Source of the DNA: Saussurea involucrata
Lineage: Eukaryota; Streptophyta; Magnoliopsida; Asterales; Asteraceae
Assembly: GCA_033807775.1 (NCBI GenBank)
Contig: CM066313.1
Coordinates: 84,135,484-84,199,483 of the forward strand
DNA length: 64,000 nt
Direction: 5' to 3'
Made by a program: the position numbers and the translations under genes. Below the pieces are notes generated by a model, which made no database searches, was not told the origin of the DNA, and saw only the letters and a program-made list of their open reading frames with translations. How positions within the stretch are numbered: the stretch's first letter is position 1; every line of letters starts with the position of its first letter. Of this stretch, positions 34,314-47,044 are shown one piece after another.

Positions 34314-34945
34314 CGACGTTTTATAAAGGATTTTTCAAAAATTGCAAAACCGCTTTGTAATTTGTTGCATGTCGATCAAACTTTTGATTTTACTTCCGAA
34401 TGTAAACAAGCTTTTGAAACAATCAAAGAAGCTCTTGTGACAACACCCATAGTTATAGCCCCGGATTGGACAATACCTTTTGAGGTAATGTGTGATGCAA
34501 GCGACTGGGCTGTGGGTGTCGTCTTGGGACAAAAGAAAAACAAAATCTTCCATCCCATCTACTATGCAAGTAAAACTCTTATCGAAGCTCAAATAAATTA
34601 TACAACAACAGAGAAGGAGTTACTTGTTCCTACTTGATTGACACAAGAGTCATTGTTCATACGGACCACTCCGCTATTAAATATCTCTTTAATAAAACCG
34701 ATGCAAAACCACGACTTATTCGGTGGGTCCTTATTTTGCAAGAGTTTGATATTGAGATAGTTGATAGAAAGGGTGTTGACAATCAAGTAGCGGATCATCT
34801 TTCTAGAATCGAGATGGAAGTGTCAAGTGGTGGAAAACACGAAATTAAAGAGATTTTTCCGGATGAAAGTATTTTGGCAATACATCATGTTGATAATGAC
34901 CTTCCTTGGTATGCGGATATCGCGAACTATCTTGCAAGTGGAATC
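34314..34945 (+). pseudogene. Element H RNase H
   Basis: Continues the RT frame: RRFIKDFSKIAKPLCNLL, VMCDASDWAVGVVLG (catalytic Asp), FHPIYYASKTL, YTTTEKELL (catalytic Glu). A short deletion and frame change near 34,630 removes the stretch before VIVHTDHSAIKYL (third Asp), and the new frame continues with PRLIRWVLILQEFDIEIVD. Another shift near 34,945 leads into integrase. Confidence 0.9.
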
Positions 34946-36176
34946 CGTCCATACCAATTGAATGGCAACAATTTAAGAAATTTCTCCATGATTGCAAACA
35001 GTATTTTTGGGACGATCCTTTTTTATATAAATTAGGAGCGGACCAAGTTTTGAGGAAATGTGTCTCGAATCTTGAAATGAAAAATATCTTACGAGACTGT
35101 CATGCTTCGCCATACGGAAGCCATTTTGGTGGTCAACGTACGGCGGCAAATTTTTTGCAAAGTGGATTCTTTTGGCCCACGTTATTCAAAGATGCTTTCG
35201 AGTTTGTCAAAAGTTGTGATCAATGCCAAAGGACGGGAAATGTGTCCCAACGAAACGAGATGCCTCTAAATAATATTTTAGAAGTCGACCATTTTGATGT
35301 TTGGGGTATCGATTTCATGGGCCCATTTCCTATGTCCTTCAACATTCAATTGTTTCTAGTGGTCGTTGATTATGTTTCAAAATGGGTGGAAGCCATCGCT
35401 TGTCCGAAAAACGACGCTAAAACAGTGATTAATTTTCTTCATAAAATTATTTTTGTTCGTTTCGGAACGCCCCGAGTTTTAATTAGCGATGATGGAACTC
35501 ATTTTGTTAGCAAGATGTTGAGCACTGTTTTAGAAAAGTACAACTTTCAGCATAGAGTTTCCACGACATACCATCCGCAAACAAATGGTCTTGCCGAACT
35601 TTCCAATCGTGAAATAAAATCCATTTTAGAAAAAGTAGTCAAACCCGATAGGAAAGATTGGTCTCTCAAACTGGATGATGCACTTTGGGCGTATCGGACC
35701 GCTTTCAAAACCCCGATAGGAATGTCACCCTATAAATTGGTTTTTGGAAAAGTATGTTATCTACCTTTAGAACTCGAATACAAGGCGTTTTGGGCGGTAA
35801 AAGAATTGAATTTAAGTGAGGATGCGGCCGAAAATAAAAGAAAACTTCAATTGAATGAATTAGAGGAACTACGACATCATGCCTACGAGAACGTAAAAAT
35901 TTATAAAGAAAAAACAAAGTTGTGGCATGATCGTCGGATCAAACAAAGGAATTTCGAAAAAATCAACAAATACTCCTCTTTAATTATCGATTGAAGTTAT
36001 TTCTGGGAAAGTTGAAATCAAGATGGTCGGGACCTTTTACCATTGCGGAAGTGGGTAAATTTGGTACGGTTGATTTAATCAATCCACAAGACGGAAGCGT
36101 TTTTAGGGTAAATGGTCATCGAGTAAAGCACTTTATTCCCAACGAAGTGCCCAACCCGATTGTTAACAACGAATGA
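34946..36176 (+). pseudogene. Element H integrase
   Basis: The zinc module has HASPYGSHFGG and CDQCQRTGN. Core: VWGIDFMGPFP (first Asp), LISDDGTHFVSKM (second Asp), YHPQTNGLAELSNREIKSIL (catalytic Glu). The frame ends at a stop at 35,992-35,994 after a shift near 35,960. The C-terminal LKSRWSGPFTIAEVG and HRVKHFIPNE are in another frame to 36,176. It is inactive as it stands. Confidence 0.92.
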
Positions 36177-36611
36177 TTACATGCAGGTTTTTTTGTAAAT
36201 AATGTACATAGTTTGTTATTTTGTTTAACTTTTGTTGTTTTTAAAATCTGCTGGTTAACCCACAGTGGGTTGTGCCCATAGAATTTAAAAAATTTGGATA
36301 GAACTTTGGGGTAGTGGGTGTAATGATGGTTTTTATTTAAATATTAGGAACTTCTTCTTAACAACTGATCAGTTGGTGGTCTTGAGTGTAGTGTCCAAAA
36401 GCAACTATTATTTTAATCTTTGCAAGTACAAGCATGAGGATAAAAATTGATATTTTAAGATAATATTTGTACTACATTAGGCAAAGCTTTTAACTAGTGG
36501 ACTTCAAGGTAAATTTTGTCTTTTGGTCCCTCACTCTAAAAACCGGTTCCCTCTTTTGTTTTTGAAAAAAGTTGTTTTTTTATTTTAACCATCAAAGAAT
36601 CTGAAAAGTCA
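36177..36611 (+). other. Spacer between pol and the third ORF of H
   Basis: No coding signal. Contains CCCACAGTGGG at 36,259-36,269, then GTTGTGCCCATAG. Athila elements usually have a non-coding spacer here. Confidence 0.6.
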
Positions 36612-38824
36612 ATGAAAACCAATTCCCTTTCCAAGAAACCCACTTCCAACAAAACCATCAAACTCCTTTGTTACCACCCATCTTCCCCAATTTTATCTCT
36701 AATGGCAAGAAGAAACAAGTTGGTATCTTTACCCAACCAACCAACGTGCCGGTCAGGTCGTCGGCCGGCCGTCAACGTCCCACCGCCCGAATCACCGCCA
36801 CAACCACCACTTTCAGATGCCACCACCACCGTCGTCGTCACCGTCACTCCGTCATCGCCGTTCTCCACCGTCCCTGAGACGGTGGCGCTCTCCACTGCAT
36901 CTTCCACCATGGCGGTGCAAATCGCCGACGTGGCATCCACCGACTACGAGGACCCAGATATACCATCATCCCCGAGGTATGTTCATGCTTTTCTTGAAAC
37001 ACATGAGGTTCTAACCCCAATCGACTCCATCCCCCGTCCTTATTCAACTTTTTTGACCTCTATACCATTTGTTTCCCTCACCCAACAACCTCCGATAAAA
37101 CCCCCTTTTCCAAACCCCGGTGTCATCCTAATCCCTATAACTGAACCCATCTATATGTGCCTACCACAACCTTCGGCCCCAACACCATCTTTCCCACACA
37201 TCCTAGTTCTAACCTTCTAGGAGACATCCCAAACCCTCACTACCTTCAAACCCCACTGTCAAAATCCCAAATACCCCATTTTTCAAAAAAACAATCGCAA
37301 CCCCGTTTTGACCTCAACCAAGATTGGGAAGCCGAAGTGATTGGTGACAGTCTGGGTTTTGATTTCGAAGGAGGTCCCACATCACAACCCCTCGATTTGT
37401 TCCCCTCAAATGAAACCGCACATTCCCCTCCTCCAAAAATCACTCACACTTCCCACTATGGGCTGTCAAATCCCACAGTGGGCACTAGTACCGTTCCCGA
37501 AACATAGATCCCCGACATTCCCGTAACCACCGCAGACCCAAAACCTGTTGAGAAGGATATTGGTTCCGGATTAGAAGCATCGGACAGTGATGACCCGGTT
37601 TCTGTCGAGAAATCACCATCACCACCAAATGAGAAGAAGCGGAAAGATTTCGATAGTGATTTTGAAGACGAGTTGTGGGCCGAAGCAAAGGGCAAGCGTA
37701 AAATGACGTTTAAAGGGAAAGAAGTGGCACGTTCCTCCAAGAAACAGAAAGCAAGTGAGGATCCCGAAGAAGTGTTGAGACCGACCATACTTGCAAGGTA
37801 TGAACTCATAAAACGCAACAACGTTTTAATCGAACACCCTTTTGACCCTAAACTGATTGGGTCCATTTTGCACATAAAAAATCACCTTCTTGCTATGAGA
37901 TGGGATAGATTAATATCCTCACCTTGCAAGTCCAATGAAACTTGGGTAGCCGAGTTTTATGCGGCCATTGCTATTACAAAGAGAAGCTCGGTCTTGATAT
38001 GCGGTCGTTGGATTGATTGGACCGGCCCACAAGTTAACACTGTTTTGCACTTGAGAGCCCCCTTCATTTGTTCCTATAACCAGTATGTGAACAAACTTCT
38101 CGCCCTTGAGGACAACGAAGTGGTGGCTGCCTTAACCATGTCGGGCCAAAGATGGACTTTAGATAACCACCGTTAGACACTTTTGGGTAATCAATTAACG
38201 GAAGAGGCTGCCATTTGGTTTCAATTTTTACGACATAACATTTAACCAAAGGCACATGACGGTACGGTTTCTTGGGAGCAGTGTATTCTGCTTTGCATCA
38301 TTAAAGAGTGTTCGGTCGATTTCGGACCCATTGCGGTGGACGCCATTACCAAGGCGGCCACCAAAACTTTGAGTCGACTTGTACTTCCCGGATTGATCAC
38401 AAAGTTGTGCACCGCTGCAAGGGTGCCAACTTTTGATACTAATGTGTTTACTTTTGGTCGATCTATGCTTGATCAGGGCACCATCTCGCGTCGTAAGAGC
38501 GCCATTCGCCCTACTAACATTTTACAGGATGATGCTCCGCCAGTTCGTGATCCACCGCTTGTCTCCTCACCTGCCCGTACTCCAACAGTTCCACCGACCA
38601 AGCAGCCCCCTGTCCAGACGACGTCTCAGCAGTCGGGTACCTCTTCCGGGTACGGTTCGGTCGAATGGCTCGAAGCTTTATCATTACAATGAGAGGAAGC
38701 TAATCTCGTGCTCAAAGACATCCAGGCTAATTTGAAATCTATCGAGGACCGCCTCAGTAGGCTGGAGGAAGCTAAGAAGAAAGACGATGTGCCTTCCAGT
38801 TCCAATGCTCCAGGCCCAAAGTGA
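36612..38824 (+). pseudogene. Element H third ORF (Athila 3' ORF, envelope-position)
   Basis: A single broken protein of about 700 codons. The 5' part (36,612-37,220) is Pro/Ser/Thr-rich and in one frame. Near 37,157-37,220 the reading moves to another frame and continues to 38,824, with stops at 37,505, 38,174, about 38,243 and 38,690. The middle has a Lys-rich bipartite-like stretch (KKRKDF, KGKRKMTFKGK, SSKKQK, about 37,633-37,752). Then comes WVAEFYAAIAITKRSSVLICGRW and GLITKLCTAARVP, which I think matches the Pfam family called 'putative plant transposon protein' often found in Athila. The end (LKSIEDRLSRLEEAKKK) is a coiled coil. No signal peptide or clear membrane segment is seen, so an envelope role is unsupported. 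Confidence 0.75.
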
Positions 38825-39678
38825 TAATTTTGTGCCCATAGATACCCACAGTGAGCATCGGCAGAAATTGGGAAGTGACTTTTGGTTATTTATCACTCTT
38901 TTGAAACATTAACTTGTTCACTTGCTTTTGGGTATGTGTTAAACTATGAACAGTATGATCCCCGCCTTTTGGTAACTTTTGCGGGTGATTTCTTTATGTG
39001 GTTGTATTAACTCTTTGTGCGTGTGCTAGCATTTTTGGTTTCCTTTCTACTCTTCTTTGCGGGTACATCTTCTTCAATTGACTTTATGTAGGTTGAAATT
39101 GGGAAGACGTAGGCCATTTTTTCAGTTGGTCTAAACACTTTCCCCTTGTTCCTTACCCTAGTCGTGTACGTTAAACAATGAGGACATTGTCCGAATTCAG
39201 TTTGGGGGTGGGAAATGAAAACTTTGATCATCATTCTATGATCTAAAAAAACGAAACAAAAAAATAATAAATAAATAAGTCTTCGAAAAATTGGAAGACA
39301 ACCTTCGAAAAATTGGGAGGAAATTGTAACCCAAATGTTCATATAAAGAGAAAAAACAAAAGATTTGGGTTTTGTGACTGAAAAGGAACTCAAAAGGCAA
39401 TGCGACAAAGGAAAATTCCAACTCCTTTTGTAGTTTAGATCAAGTTTGGGGGAAGGGAATTTTTCTTTTCTTTTCAAAAGCCACAGACACTAACCCGAAA
39501 AAGTCCTACCGATCAATCTCAGCATCATTGAAGTCAAGAGAGGAAGATGTACGATTTTCAACTAAAGGAAATGACCAAGCACCCTCTTTGTAAGTTTCGT
39601 TCATCCTTTCCCTCTGTAAAATTCTTTTTCCTTCATTTCTTTAACTTGAGGACAAGCAAAACCTTAAGTTTGGGGGTG
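38825..39678 (+). other. 3' untranslated region and polypurine tract of H
   Basis: No gene. CCCACAGTGAG at 38,845. AGTTTGGGGGTGGGAA at 39,199-39,214 and AAGTTTGGGGGAAGGGAA at 39,443-39,460 are polypurine tracts additional to the priming tract AAGTTTGGGGGTG (39,664-39,676), so the tract occurs three times. Confidence 0.7.
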
Positions 39679-41061
39679 TGATAACTCTCATTTTTTAGAG
39701 TTATTTATTACTTTTTTTCTAGGATTTCTCCCATTTTTATACCCACTTTGCTTCTATTCCTTTCATTTCGTCAATAATGTGATAAAGAGTTGATAAATTT
39801 ACCAAAAGTTTAGTTTTCGCAATTTTTGCTGAAAAACATCCCACTGTGACCACGAGGACATCCCATTGTGGGCAGCGACGGACCACTTCTTCTCGACAAT
39901 GGACAATGGTTAAATCTGGGCAACAACAACAATAAAATATGGGCAAGCATGGCTTAAGGCATGGGGTGAATTCCTGGAAATCTTGAAGATAGCATGTTGG
40001 GTCCTTAACCAAAAGATTGAAGAAAGTTTCTCCATTGGTTCAACCACTTTTTGGAGCTATAAATTAGAGCATTTGGATCCTTCATTTTACAACTTGTAAC
40101 AGTTGAGCTCTCTCGTTTTACTGCACTTAGACATTCTCCAAGTTTCTTAAAATCTTGGAGTCTTGTAGTTTTTATTATCCTTGTAATTGTAATTTCTGCC
40201 CACAGTGAGATACTGTGGGAATCGTTTTTAATTTCATGCAATTAATCTTTTCTTATCTCGTTATGCTTTCTACTTTAATTATGAGTTAAGCACCCCTTGG
40301 GTGTGGGTGTGAGCAAACTTGAGACTAGTAGGCAACACTTGGGTGTGGCCATCGTTACTAACTCTCGAGATTGGTCACTTGAGTCGGGACTTAAACTCAA
40401 CGCGGATAAGCCGATCACTTTGAAGTGTTAATATTAGATCTTGACCTCGAGAGGGGCGGATTCGAAATACGGCTTAAGTGATGCACAAAGATTTGAGAGA
40501 GTATAACCACGTCGAGAGGCGGGTTTTGCATGATTTATTAAGGTTCAGACACCGGTCGAGATTTATATCACAAAGAGATTTGGGTATAAATGTCCATACT
40601 GGTAGAACTTGACGTTTAGATTCAAACTTAATTAAATCGGCAAGATCGAGAGTCGGTAATAATGGACACTTTATGGAAACTTTGTAGGACCGGCTTATAA
40701 AATTCATCATTTCGAGAGATCGGGCTTTTTATAAACTTTTCGTGCTACAAAGCAACTAACCATTTGTTACGACGTTAATCTCAAGGAAAATCACACCCAT
40801 ACCCATTTTTAATATTTAAGAGCTACATTTTTATTTTAAAGCATTTCACCAACAAAACGATTTTTTTCACACAAACTGAGACTTGTGCAAGAAGTTCGTG
40901 AAACTCTCTGATTCTCAGTAGTCCAGTCCTTGTGGATACGATACTTGGTAAATACTTACCACCTTTATTACTTGTAGCGATCATAGTCAAGGTGTATACT
41001 TGCGCCCCCACTGTGGGAACACTATGGCCACTTTGTGGAACTATACGGTTTTCCGCTACGA
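39679..41061 (+). repeat. 3' LTR of element H
   Basis: Copy of the 5' LTR with scattered changes and a short deletion near 40,503. The terminal hairpin is kept at 39,681-39,704. TATA-like box at 40,058-40,066. Ends CCGCTACGA, followed by TSD GGCAC. Confidence 0.92.
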
Positions 41062-41066
41062 GGCAC

Positions 41067-41486
41067 CAAATACAAAACTGTCATTTTGGAACAAAGTTAA
41101 GCACTACAAGTGTTGCTAAATCCATGATGTAGTAAAACATATCAATTAACAAGGAACTATATGGACGATTTCAAGTTTTCACAGGACCATGTTCTTCGAC
41201 GGTTAACATGGGACGAAACCACAAGGACAAAACTCGTCGTCGATCTCCAGTGAGTACTCAACAGGGACGATATCATAGAAAACCAAAAGCCATTTCCGGT
41301 GTAAGGGCAGGGATATGGGTTGTTTCTTTGTTTTCTTTTTTTATAGAATTTGTTGTTTCTTCTTAATCAATGGGATGAGTTTGGCCGAAGATAGGGATAA
41401 ATGTTGGCGATGGTGAGTTTTTCCGTTGGAGATCGCGCCCTTGATGTCTACACAAATTGGTCCATGTGTCAATATTATATATATAT
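41067..41486. other. Unassigned sequence flanking H
   Basis: 420 bp with no coding or repeat signal I recognise apart from a short (TA)n at its right end. It was contiguous with 28,635-29,256 before H inserted. Confidence 0.4.
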
Positions 41487-41836
<350 letters not shown>

Positions 41837-41859
41837 GTATATATAGAGAGGGGGAGAGA

Positions 41860-43258
41860 TGAAGGTTCAAATGAAATGTACTTAACCCATGTTATGCAAA
41901 TACATGCTCCAAAGGCATGACTAACTCAAAACCCCTTCATTGACATTTTCCAAATGAAATCAAACCATTTATATACCCAAATACTTTATAACTCGATAAC
42001 GTATATCTTTCACAATGAGTTATAAAACCAAAAGCATCAAGAGTGCTTAAATGTCAAATGATATTTATTTACGAGATAGATCATCCAAAAGGGCATACTC
42101 TCAAAATTTATTTACCAAAGTGTCCAAAAACGCAACAATTGACATCTCATGAGGTTTATAAGAATGAGACGTATTAATATGCAAACTCAATAAAAGTGTA
42201 TTTTTATCAAATAACTTCTCGTTTACACACTAACTCATCAAAACACTATCATTTATGATTTATTTATCAAGTTACCCAAAAATCCCAAATGTGGGTGTTT
42301 CACAAGATTTGTAAAAGATCAACACTTCAAATAATCAAAACCCACCAGATAACTCAACAATTGATAATTTCATGTAAAACACATAAACACTTTATAATTA
42401 ACCATTTTTTTACATGTACAACATTTTCACAAATCAACTTGAACTCGCCTTGCTAGATTTAGGCTAAATCTAGATTTTTCCCAAACTTAAGCTCCTTTGA
42501 AGAAACTTGCATCTTCAAGCAAAACTTCCAAAACCCTAGATCCATAAGTTTCCAACCATAAATAGTCATATCCAACACTTAGAATCGTTTCTCCCAACAT
42601 ATTATATCAAAATCTCCATTTATGCAAGAAACCTAATTTCTTAGGTGGAGAAAAGAGAAGTTTACCTCAACCACAACTTGAATCCACCAACAAAACTTCT
42701 CTAGGTTACCAAAAATGAATTTCCAACTCCAAGAATGAGTGTGAGATGAAGAACTTTTGCTCTAAGCTTCCATTCTTTAGCTTGATGGAGAACAACCACT
42801 TTCATACCCCAAGAAAAGGTTATAGAAAAGGTTAAGGTTCATAAAAATGGTGTGGGTTTGATTTGGGAGAGAAGGATGAGGATGAGAGGTCGAGTGAGGG
42901 AGGAAGAGACCAGATCTGATTTGGTTTATAAAAGGTAGGAGAGAGAGGAGTAAAAAGTTGAAAGTGAAAAAGGGTGAAAAATTCGTCAGACACAATTCAG
43001 ACGTCTACTTGAAGCCCTATGCGGACGTCCACTTCGAATTTTCTTGAAAACCCCTCAAACCTCTGTTGCTTCCGCAGAAACATGCGGAAGTCCGGCCCTA
43101 TGCGGACGTCCACTTGCTTACCTATGAGGACGTCCACTTGACCCCAAAAACCAATTTTCTGAAATTAAACGTGTAAGACGAGGGTGCGACATTGGAATGT
43201 TTTAACCATACGAATACCAAATTCTATCATCATACCTACAAAAACTCGGGGTGTTACA
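41860..43258. mobile_element. Element F: truncated LTR of the C family
   Basis: CATGCTCCAAAGGCATGA...ACCCCTTCATTG (about 41,906-41,946) matches C near 7,487-7,527. From 42,240 to the end (CTTGAACTCGCC, GGCTAAATCTAGATTTT) it follows C at 14,740-15,871. It ends CGGGGTGTTACA and abuts Copia coding sequence at 43,259. The 5' end of the LTR is missing. A repeated CGGACGTCCACTTG occurs three times around 43,023-43,140. Confidence 0.75.
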
Positions 43259-43375
43259 CATAATATTTTAAGCATAAGTCAACTTTGTGACAAAGGTTTT
43301 TTAGTTAAATTTCTTGAAGATAAATGTTCCATCCTTTCATCAGAAAATATAGAAACTCTTTACCCCACATCCCCG
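43259..43375 (+). pseudogene. Copia protease/pre-integrase scrap
   Basis: HNILSISQLCDKGFLVKFLE and DKCSILSSENIETL are the stretch between protease and pre-integrase of a Copia polyprotein of a family other than G. F interrupts it at its left edge. Homology is lost after about 43,370. Confidence 0.7.
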
Positions 43376-44170
43376 CTCGGTCCCCGTTTTTTAGGAATCC
43401 TTGGCCCGGTGTGGGCGGGTACACCGGGTTCCCCATTGGGAGGCTCCTATTGCATTGTTGACCCACCCCATTGTCGACCACGTCCGTTCCTCTTCATTGA
43501 AAGCATAAAACATAACGGAAAACTGACAATGGCAACAACAAAATCAAAATCTCCAGCCAGATGGAAAAATCGAACCTACCCTAATGAGATCAAACCAACT
43601 CGAAGGAAGAGGCATCTAGGGTTCATCGAGGGAATAGAGATCGAACCAACCCAAATTAAACAAAAGTTGACGCCATTTTTTAAGATTAAAAATCTTAAGG
43701 GAAAAGACATCTAGGTTTCGTTTGATGACATGGTTTTCCCACTTCAAATGTATGAAAGAAAAGTTGTGTACCGTTGCAAATTCGTTGGTACCGACAACGC
43801 CATTTTTTCGATCAATCAACAAATTATCCTTCTATTCACAAAATATAATCAATTGATCATCCAACACACATGTTGAGCGACAAGAAATAGAGAAAAGTCA
43901 ACAAAAGGAATCGAAATTCCAAAATTCCTTTGACGGAGTCTGATCGTTCCATAAATGGGTGTGATCTTGGTGGATTTTGGAGATTCGATGAATGAAAATT
44001 ATGAAATCAAATTAAGAGGGGGAGGATGATGTGTGACGGGAAGATATGGCCAAAGAGGGGGAAACCAACGATGGTAGATGTTGTCGAAAAAGTAGAGGTA
44101 TTGGGGGGAAGGGTCATCGACACCGGGGTGGGAGGGAAGGTGTAATGATAAGGACGATGATATATATTTA

Positions 44171-44206
<36 letters not shown>

Positions 44207-44543
44207 TTAGCATAGCTCTTGAAGATGTTATTTAACAATATGTTCTTGAGTTTTTCTACGAAGGAAAGGAAGGGAAAGGGAAGATAAGTAGGAGAAAAAG
44301 AAAAAATGTTACGTTTTCAGTTTTTTTAAAAGAGGAAAATGAAAGGAAAGATAGGGGAAAATATGTTGTTTTTCCTCCTAAATATGAGAGGAAAGGAAAT
44401 GAAAGAAAAGAAATAAAAAAATTAAAAAATTTAACAATCTATAGTATATTATAAAACATTTGAATATAGGTCTTAAGAACAAAATTTTATGCATCAAGTA
44501 GTCTTTATTAATGCCTGTTACTTAAAATTTAAAATTACAAGTA
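43376..44543. other. Unassigned sequence with (TA)n
   Basis: No recognisable gene. An open frame to 43,714 exists only as an extension of the Copia scrap. (TA)n at about 44,170-44,203. 44,250-44,420 is purine-rich (GGAAAGGAAAG-type). Confidence 0.4.
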
Positions 44544-44641
44544 AGGGGGTGTTTGGGATTGCTTATTTTTTTGACTTATTTGTTTATTGTTTTTCCTCAC
44601 CGCAAATAAGTTATTTTTAGTGTTTGGATTTAAAAAAAAAA

Positions 44642-44824
44642 GTGCTTATGACTTTTCCCCACCACAAATAAGTTGTTTTTAATAAGTTAATCCATTTAAC
44701 TTATTTGAAACTGCTTATAACTTATTTGTCCAAATTACATTTTTACCCCCAACTCCTTTTTTCTCACGACATAAGTTGATAAGCACTTTTTAAAAATAAG
44801 CATAAGTTGTTTTAAATAAGCAAT
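44642..44824 (+). repeat. MITE interior, direct copy 1
   Basis: GTGCTTATGACTTTTCC...AAATAAGCAAT, also at 49,169-49,350 with a few differences. The left copy keeps the left terminus and the right copy keeps the right terminus. Confidence 0.85.
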
Positions 44825-45311
44825 GCTCTGGCGAGACGAGTCTCAAAGTGTTAAGCTCCACTTTCTCGATGTACACTTCAATCACAGTATGGCCGTCAAC
44901 ATACTGACGTATGTTGGCTACATCTTCGTCGGTACTCAATTCTACCAGTCCAGTCAAGAAGTCTGCATTCGGCCTCTTAAAATACAACCTATTATATTTT
45001 GGTTCTTCATAGTCCAGCTCTTTCATGATATGTCCAAGCAGTTGCATAGAAAGATCGTCCACATCTAACATGTCAACATAAATTTCTAGACCACAGAAAT
45101 AATGTCTTGTAGGTGGTTCCGTGAAGTACCCACCATGGTGGACTTTCATGGTGAACAACTGTGGATATGCATCTGTTGATGAACATTAATATAGTTAGGT
45201 CGTAGAACAACGGTACTAACAAGCAAAACCCAAAGAAACATACAGACTAACCATATAACTCTTTGCCATTGTCTGAAAGCGATTCAGATAAACACCTAAA
45301 GCACCAAACAT
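44825..45311 (-). pseudogene. PB1-like gene, copy 1 (exons 1-2, truncated)
   Basis: Exon 1 (45,311-45,252, MFGALGVYLNRFQTLAKSYM) joins in phase to exon 2 (from 45,158, LFTMKVHHGGYFTEPPTRHY) across a 93-bp GT-AG intron. The protein fits the PB1-like domain at the N-terminus of plant MULE-type transposase proteins (GGYF, DMLDVDDLSMQLL, VELSTDEDVANIRQYV). A TATAAATA box lies at 45,395-45,402. The copy ends at 44,825 against the MITE, two bases before the exon 2 donor, so later exons are lost. Confidence 0.75.
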
Positions 45312-45662
45312 GAAGATTTGGGGATGCCATGTAAGAATACGTTAACGAATACTATGTTCCCGTATATGTGTTTTACGACTAACCTAGCACGGGGTATTTA
45401 TAGGCAAATGTGGATGCCGGTTCGCATTGAAAATTATGAAAAACGTGAAAAGTATGAAAACGTGGAAAGTGAGTTGTCTTGTCCTATAATGCTTTTGTTT
45501 TGGTTCAAGTATTCATATGTGCAATACTTTAACAAAATAATAAACAAAATTATAACTTCAAGTTGAATACTTTAACAAAATAATTAACAAAGTTAACACT
45601 AAAAATAACAATACTTTAATGTTACATACTACATAATATTATAATATAAGCAACCTACTAAT

Positions 45663-46441
45663 CTAACCGAAAGTACAATGCAAATAAATGGTCTCCGCCA
45701 TATGTTTCCGATAGTTCATGGCCTCTTGTTCGGTGTCCTCCGGTGCACATGTTGGCATAAAGTCGTCAATTAAATTGTTGAGGTTACGACATACCCAGAC
45801 AGCGCAATCCGCATTAATCCCCCTCTGTTTCGGTGCATCTCTGGCGAACCTTTGGCGGAAGTGCTCTGCAAGATCGTGACGTCTAAGGTCGTTGATCAGT
45901 CTAAGTAACCTCGACAGTTGAGACTTAAATGTGCTAAGGCGCTGGCTCAAAGCTAGGTCGTAGACCATGCTACGGGAGCTGTCATATATAATCAACAACA
46001 TACGATCAAGCTTGAAGATCCCAAGCACCCAATGAAGGGGATGAATGCAGATGGGGATGTACACATGAAGTATTACAATATTAGACAAATAGTTAGCAAC
46101 AAACAACTTAAATAAAATAGATGTAAATTGATTTTCATACCGTATCGAGGTCCGCCCAAGCAAGCCCTTCCACATCATTGCAGAGCCGATACACGGACTC
46201 GGCACCTTGATCCGCCCGGACCATCATTTCAAAGAAATTACTTATCATGATCGTCCATTTCGCGGATGGAGGACGCGCCGATTAGAGCATGCTGACCCAA
46301 CAGTCGATATGCTATACACAAAACATAGATTGTTAGACATATAATATAAATCATATTTGATTATATTACTATAGTTAAACTTTAATACTAACCAGATCCT
46401 CCAGTTCAGAGTCAGTCGGGTTAGATGCCAGTAGTACTTCG
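45663..46441 (-). pseudogene. Ulp1-type cysteine protease gene, copy 1 (3' exons)
   Basis: Last exon from about 46,063 to the TAG at 45,663: VYIPICIHPLHWVLGIFKLD with the catalytic His, IIYDSS with the Asp, and INADCAVWVCRNL with the Cys, so the C48 (SUMO-protease-like) triad is present. The previous exon ends near 46,141 (MYRLCNDVEGL-type reading). Its acceptor is changed: where copy 2 has TTTCAG before GTGTACATCCC, this copy has TTCAT. Homology with the longer copy ends at 46,441, so 5' exons are missing. DUF1985-Ulp1 genes of this kind travel with Kaonashi-type MULEs. Confidence 0.8.
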
Positions 46442-47044
46442 GAAAAAAAACTCCTAATGCTTGGAAGTCTAAGGGTATAACTTTGGCTGATAAAATCAAA
46501 GGAAATTCTGAGAGTAAGATTGTTTTGAAGTTTAAAGCCCCTGTTTTACTTGAAGATGGTAGGGTGGCAGTGAGATTTTCAAAGGATGTCATAATTGAAG
46601 GTGCAAAATCTAATGCACTATTGGTTATAGATCATTTTTTGGGAGTTAACTTGCCTTTCTTTGTGGTGAACAATAACCTGAATATAATGTGGAAAAGATA
46701 TGGTCTTATAAATGTTGCCTCTAATTACCAAGGATTCTACATGTTAAAGTTCAATAATGAAGAGGGAATGAACTTTATATTGGAAAATGGGCCATGGATG
46801 GTTAATGGTGTGCCTCTATTTGTTAAGATATGGGAAGTTGGAACAATTCTAGGGAAACCTGAGTTGAAATCAATCCCTCTATGGGTTAATCTGTATGGAG
46901 TGCCACTTGAAGTATGGAATGTGCAAGGTTTGAGTGAATTGGCAAGTGGGATAGGGATTCCTTTAACCTTGGATAGAGCTACTGAAGAAAGATGTTTGAA
47001 TCAAGCCGGAAGGGCAGGCTTTGCAAGAATACTTGTGGAAGTGA
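46442..47044 (+). pseudogene. LINE ORF1 fragment (DUF4283-type), left part
   Basis: The reading KAPVLLEDGRVAVRFSKDVI, then LPFFVVNNNLNIMWKRYG, FYMLKFNNEEGMNFILENGP, LWVNLYGVPLEVWN and LNQAGRAGFARILVEV is the DUF4283 domain of plant L1 ORF1 (RNA-binding Gag-like protein). It begins mid-gene at the junction with the Ulp1 fragment and is cut at 47,044 by solo LTR K. No endonuclease or RT is present. Confidence 0.85.

Larger units (their letters stand above)
29257..41061 (+). mobile_element. Element H: 11.8-kb Athila-type Gypsy element, TSD GGCAC
   Basis: LTRs 29,257-30,644 and 39,679-41,061 (1,388 and 1,383 bp), TSD GGCAC at 29,252-29,256 and 41,062-41,066. Primer site TGGCGCCGCTGCTGGGGA (30,651-30,668) fits Asp tRNA, as usual for Athila. 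Polypurine tract AAGTTTGGGGGTG at 39,664-39,676. Order: gag, protease, RT, RNase H, integrase, then a third ORF in the place of the Athila envelope-like ORF. Every ORF is broken. The palindrome CCCACAGTGGG recurs throughout. Confidence 0.95.

Noticed and set aside
36671..36940. Minus-strand Gly/Val-rich frame
   Set aside because: Antisense shadow of the Pro/Ser-rich start of the H third ORF.
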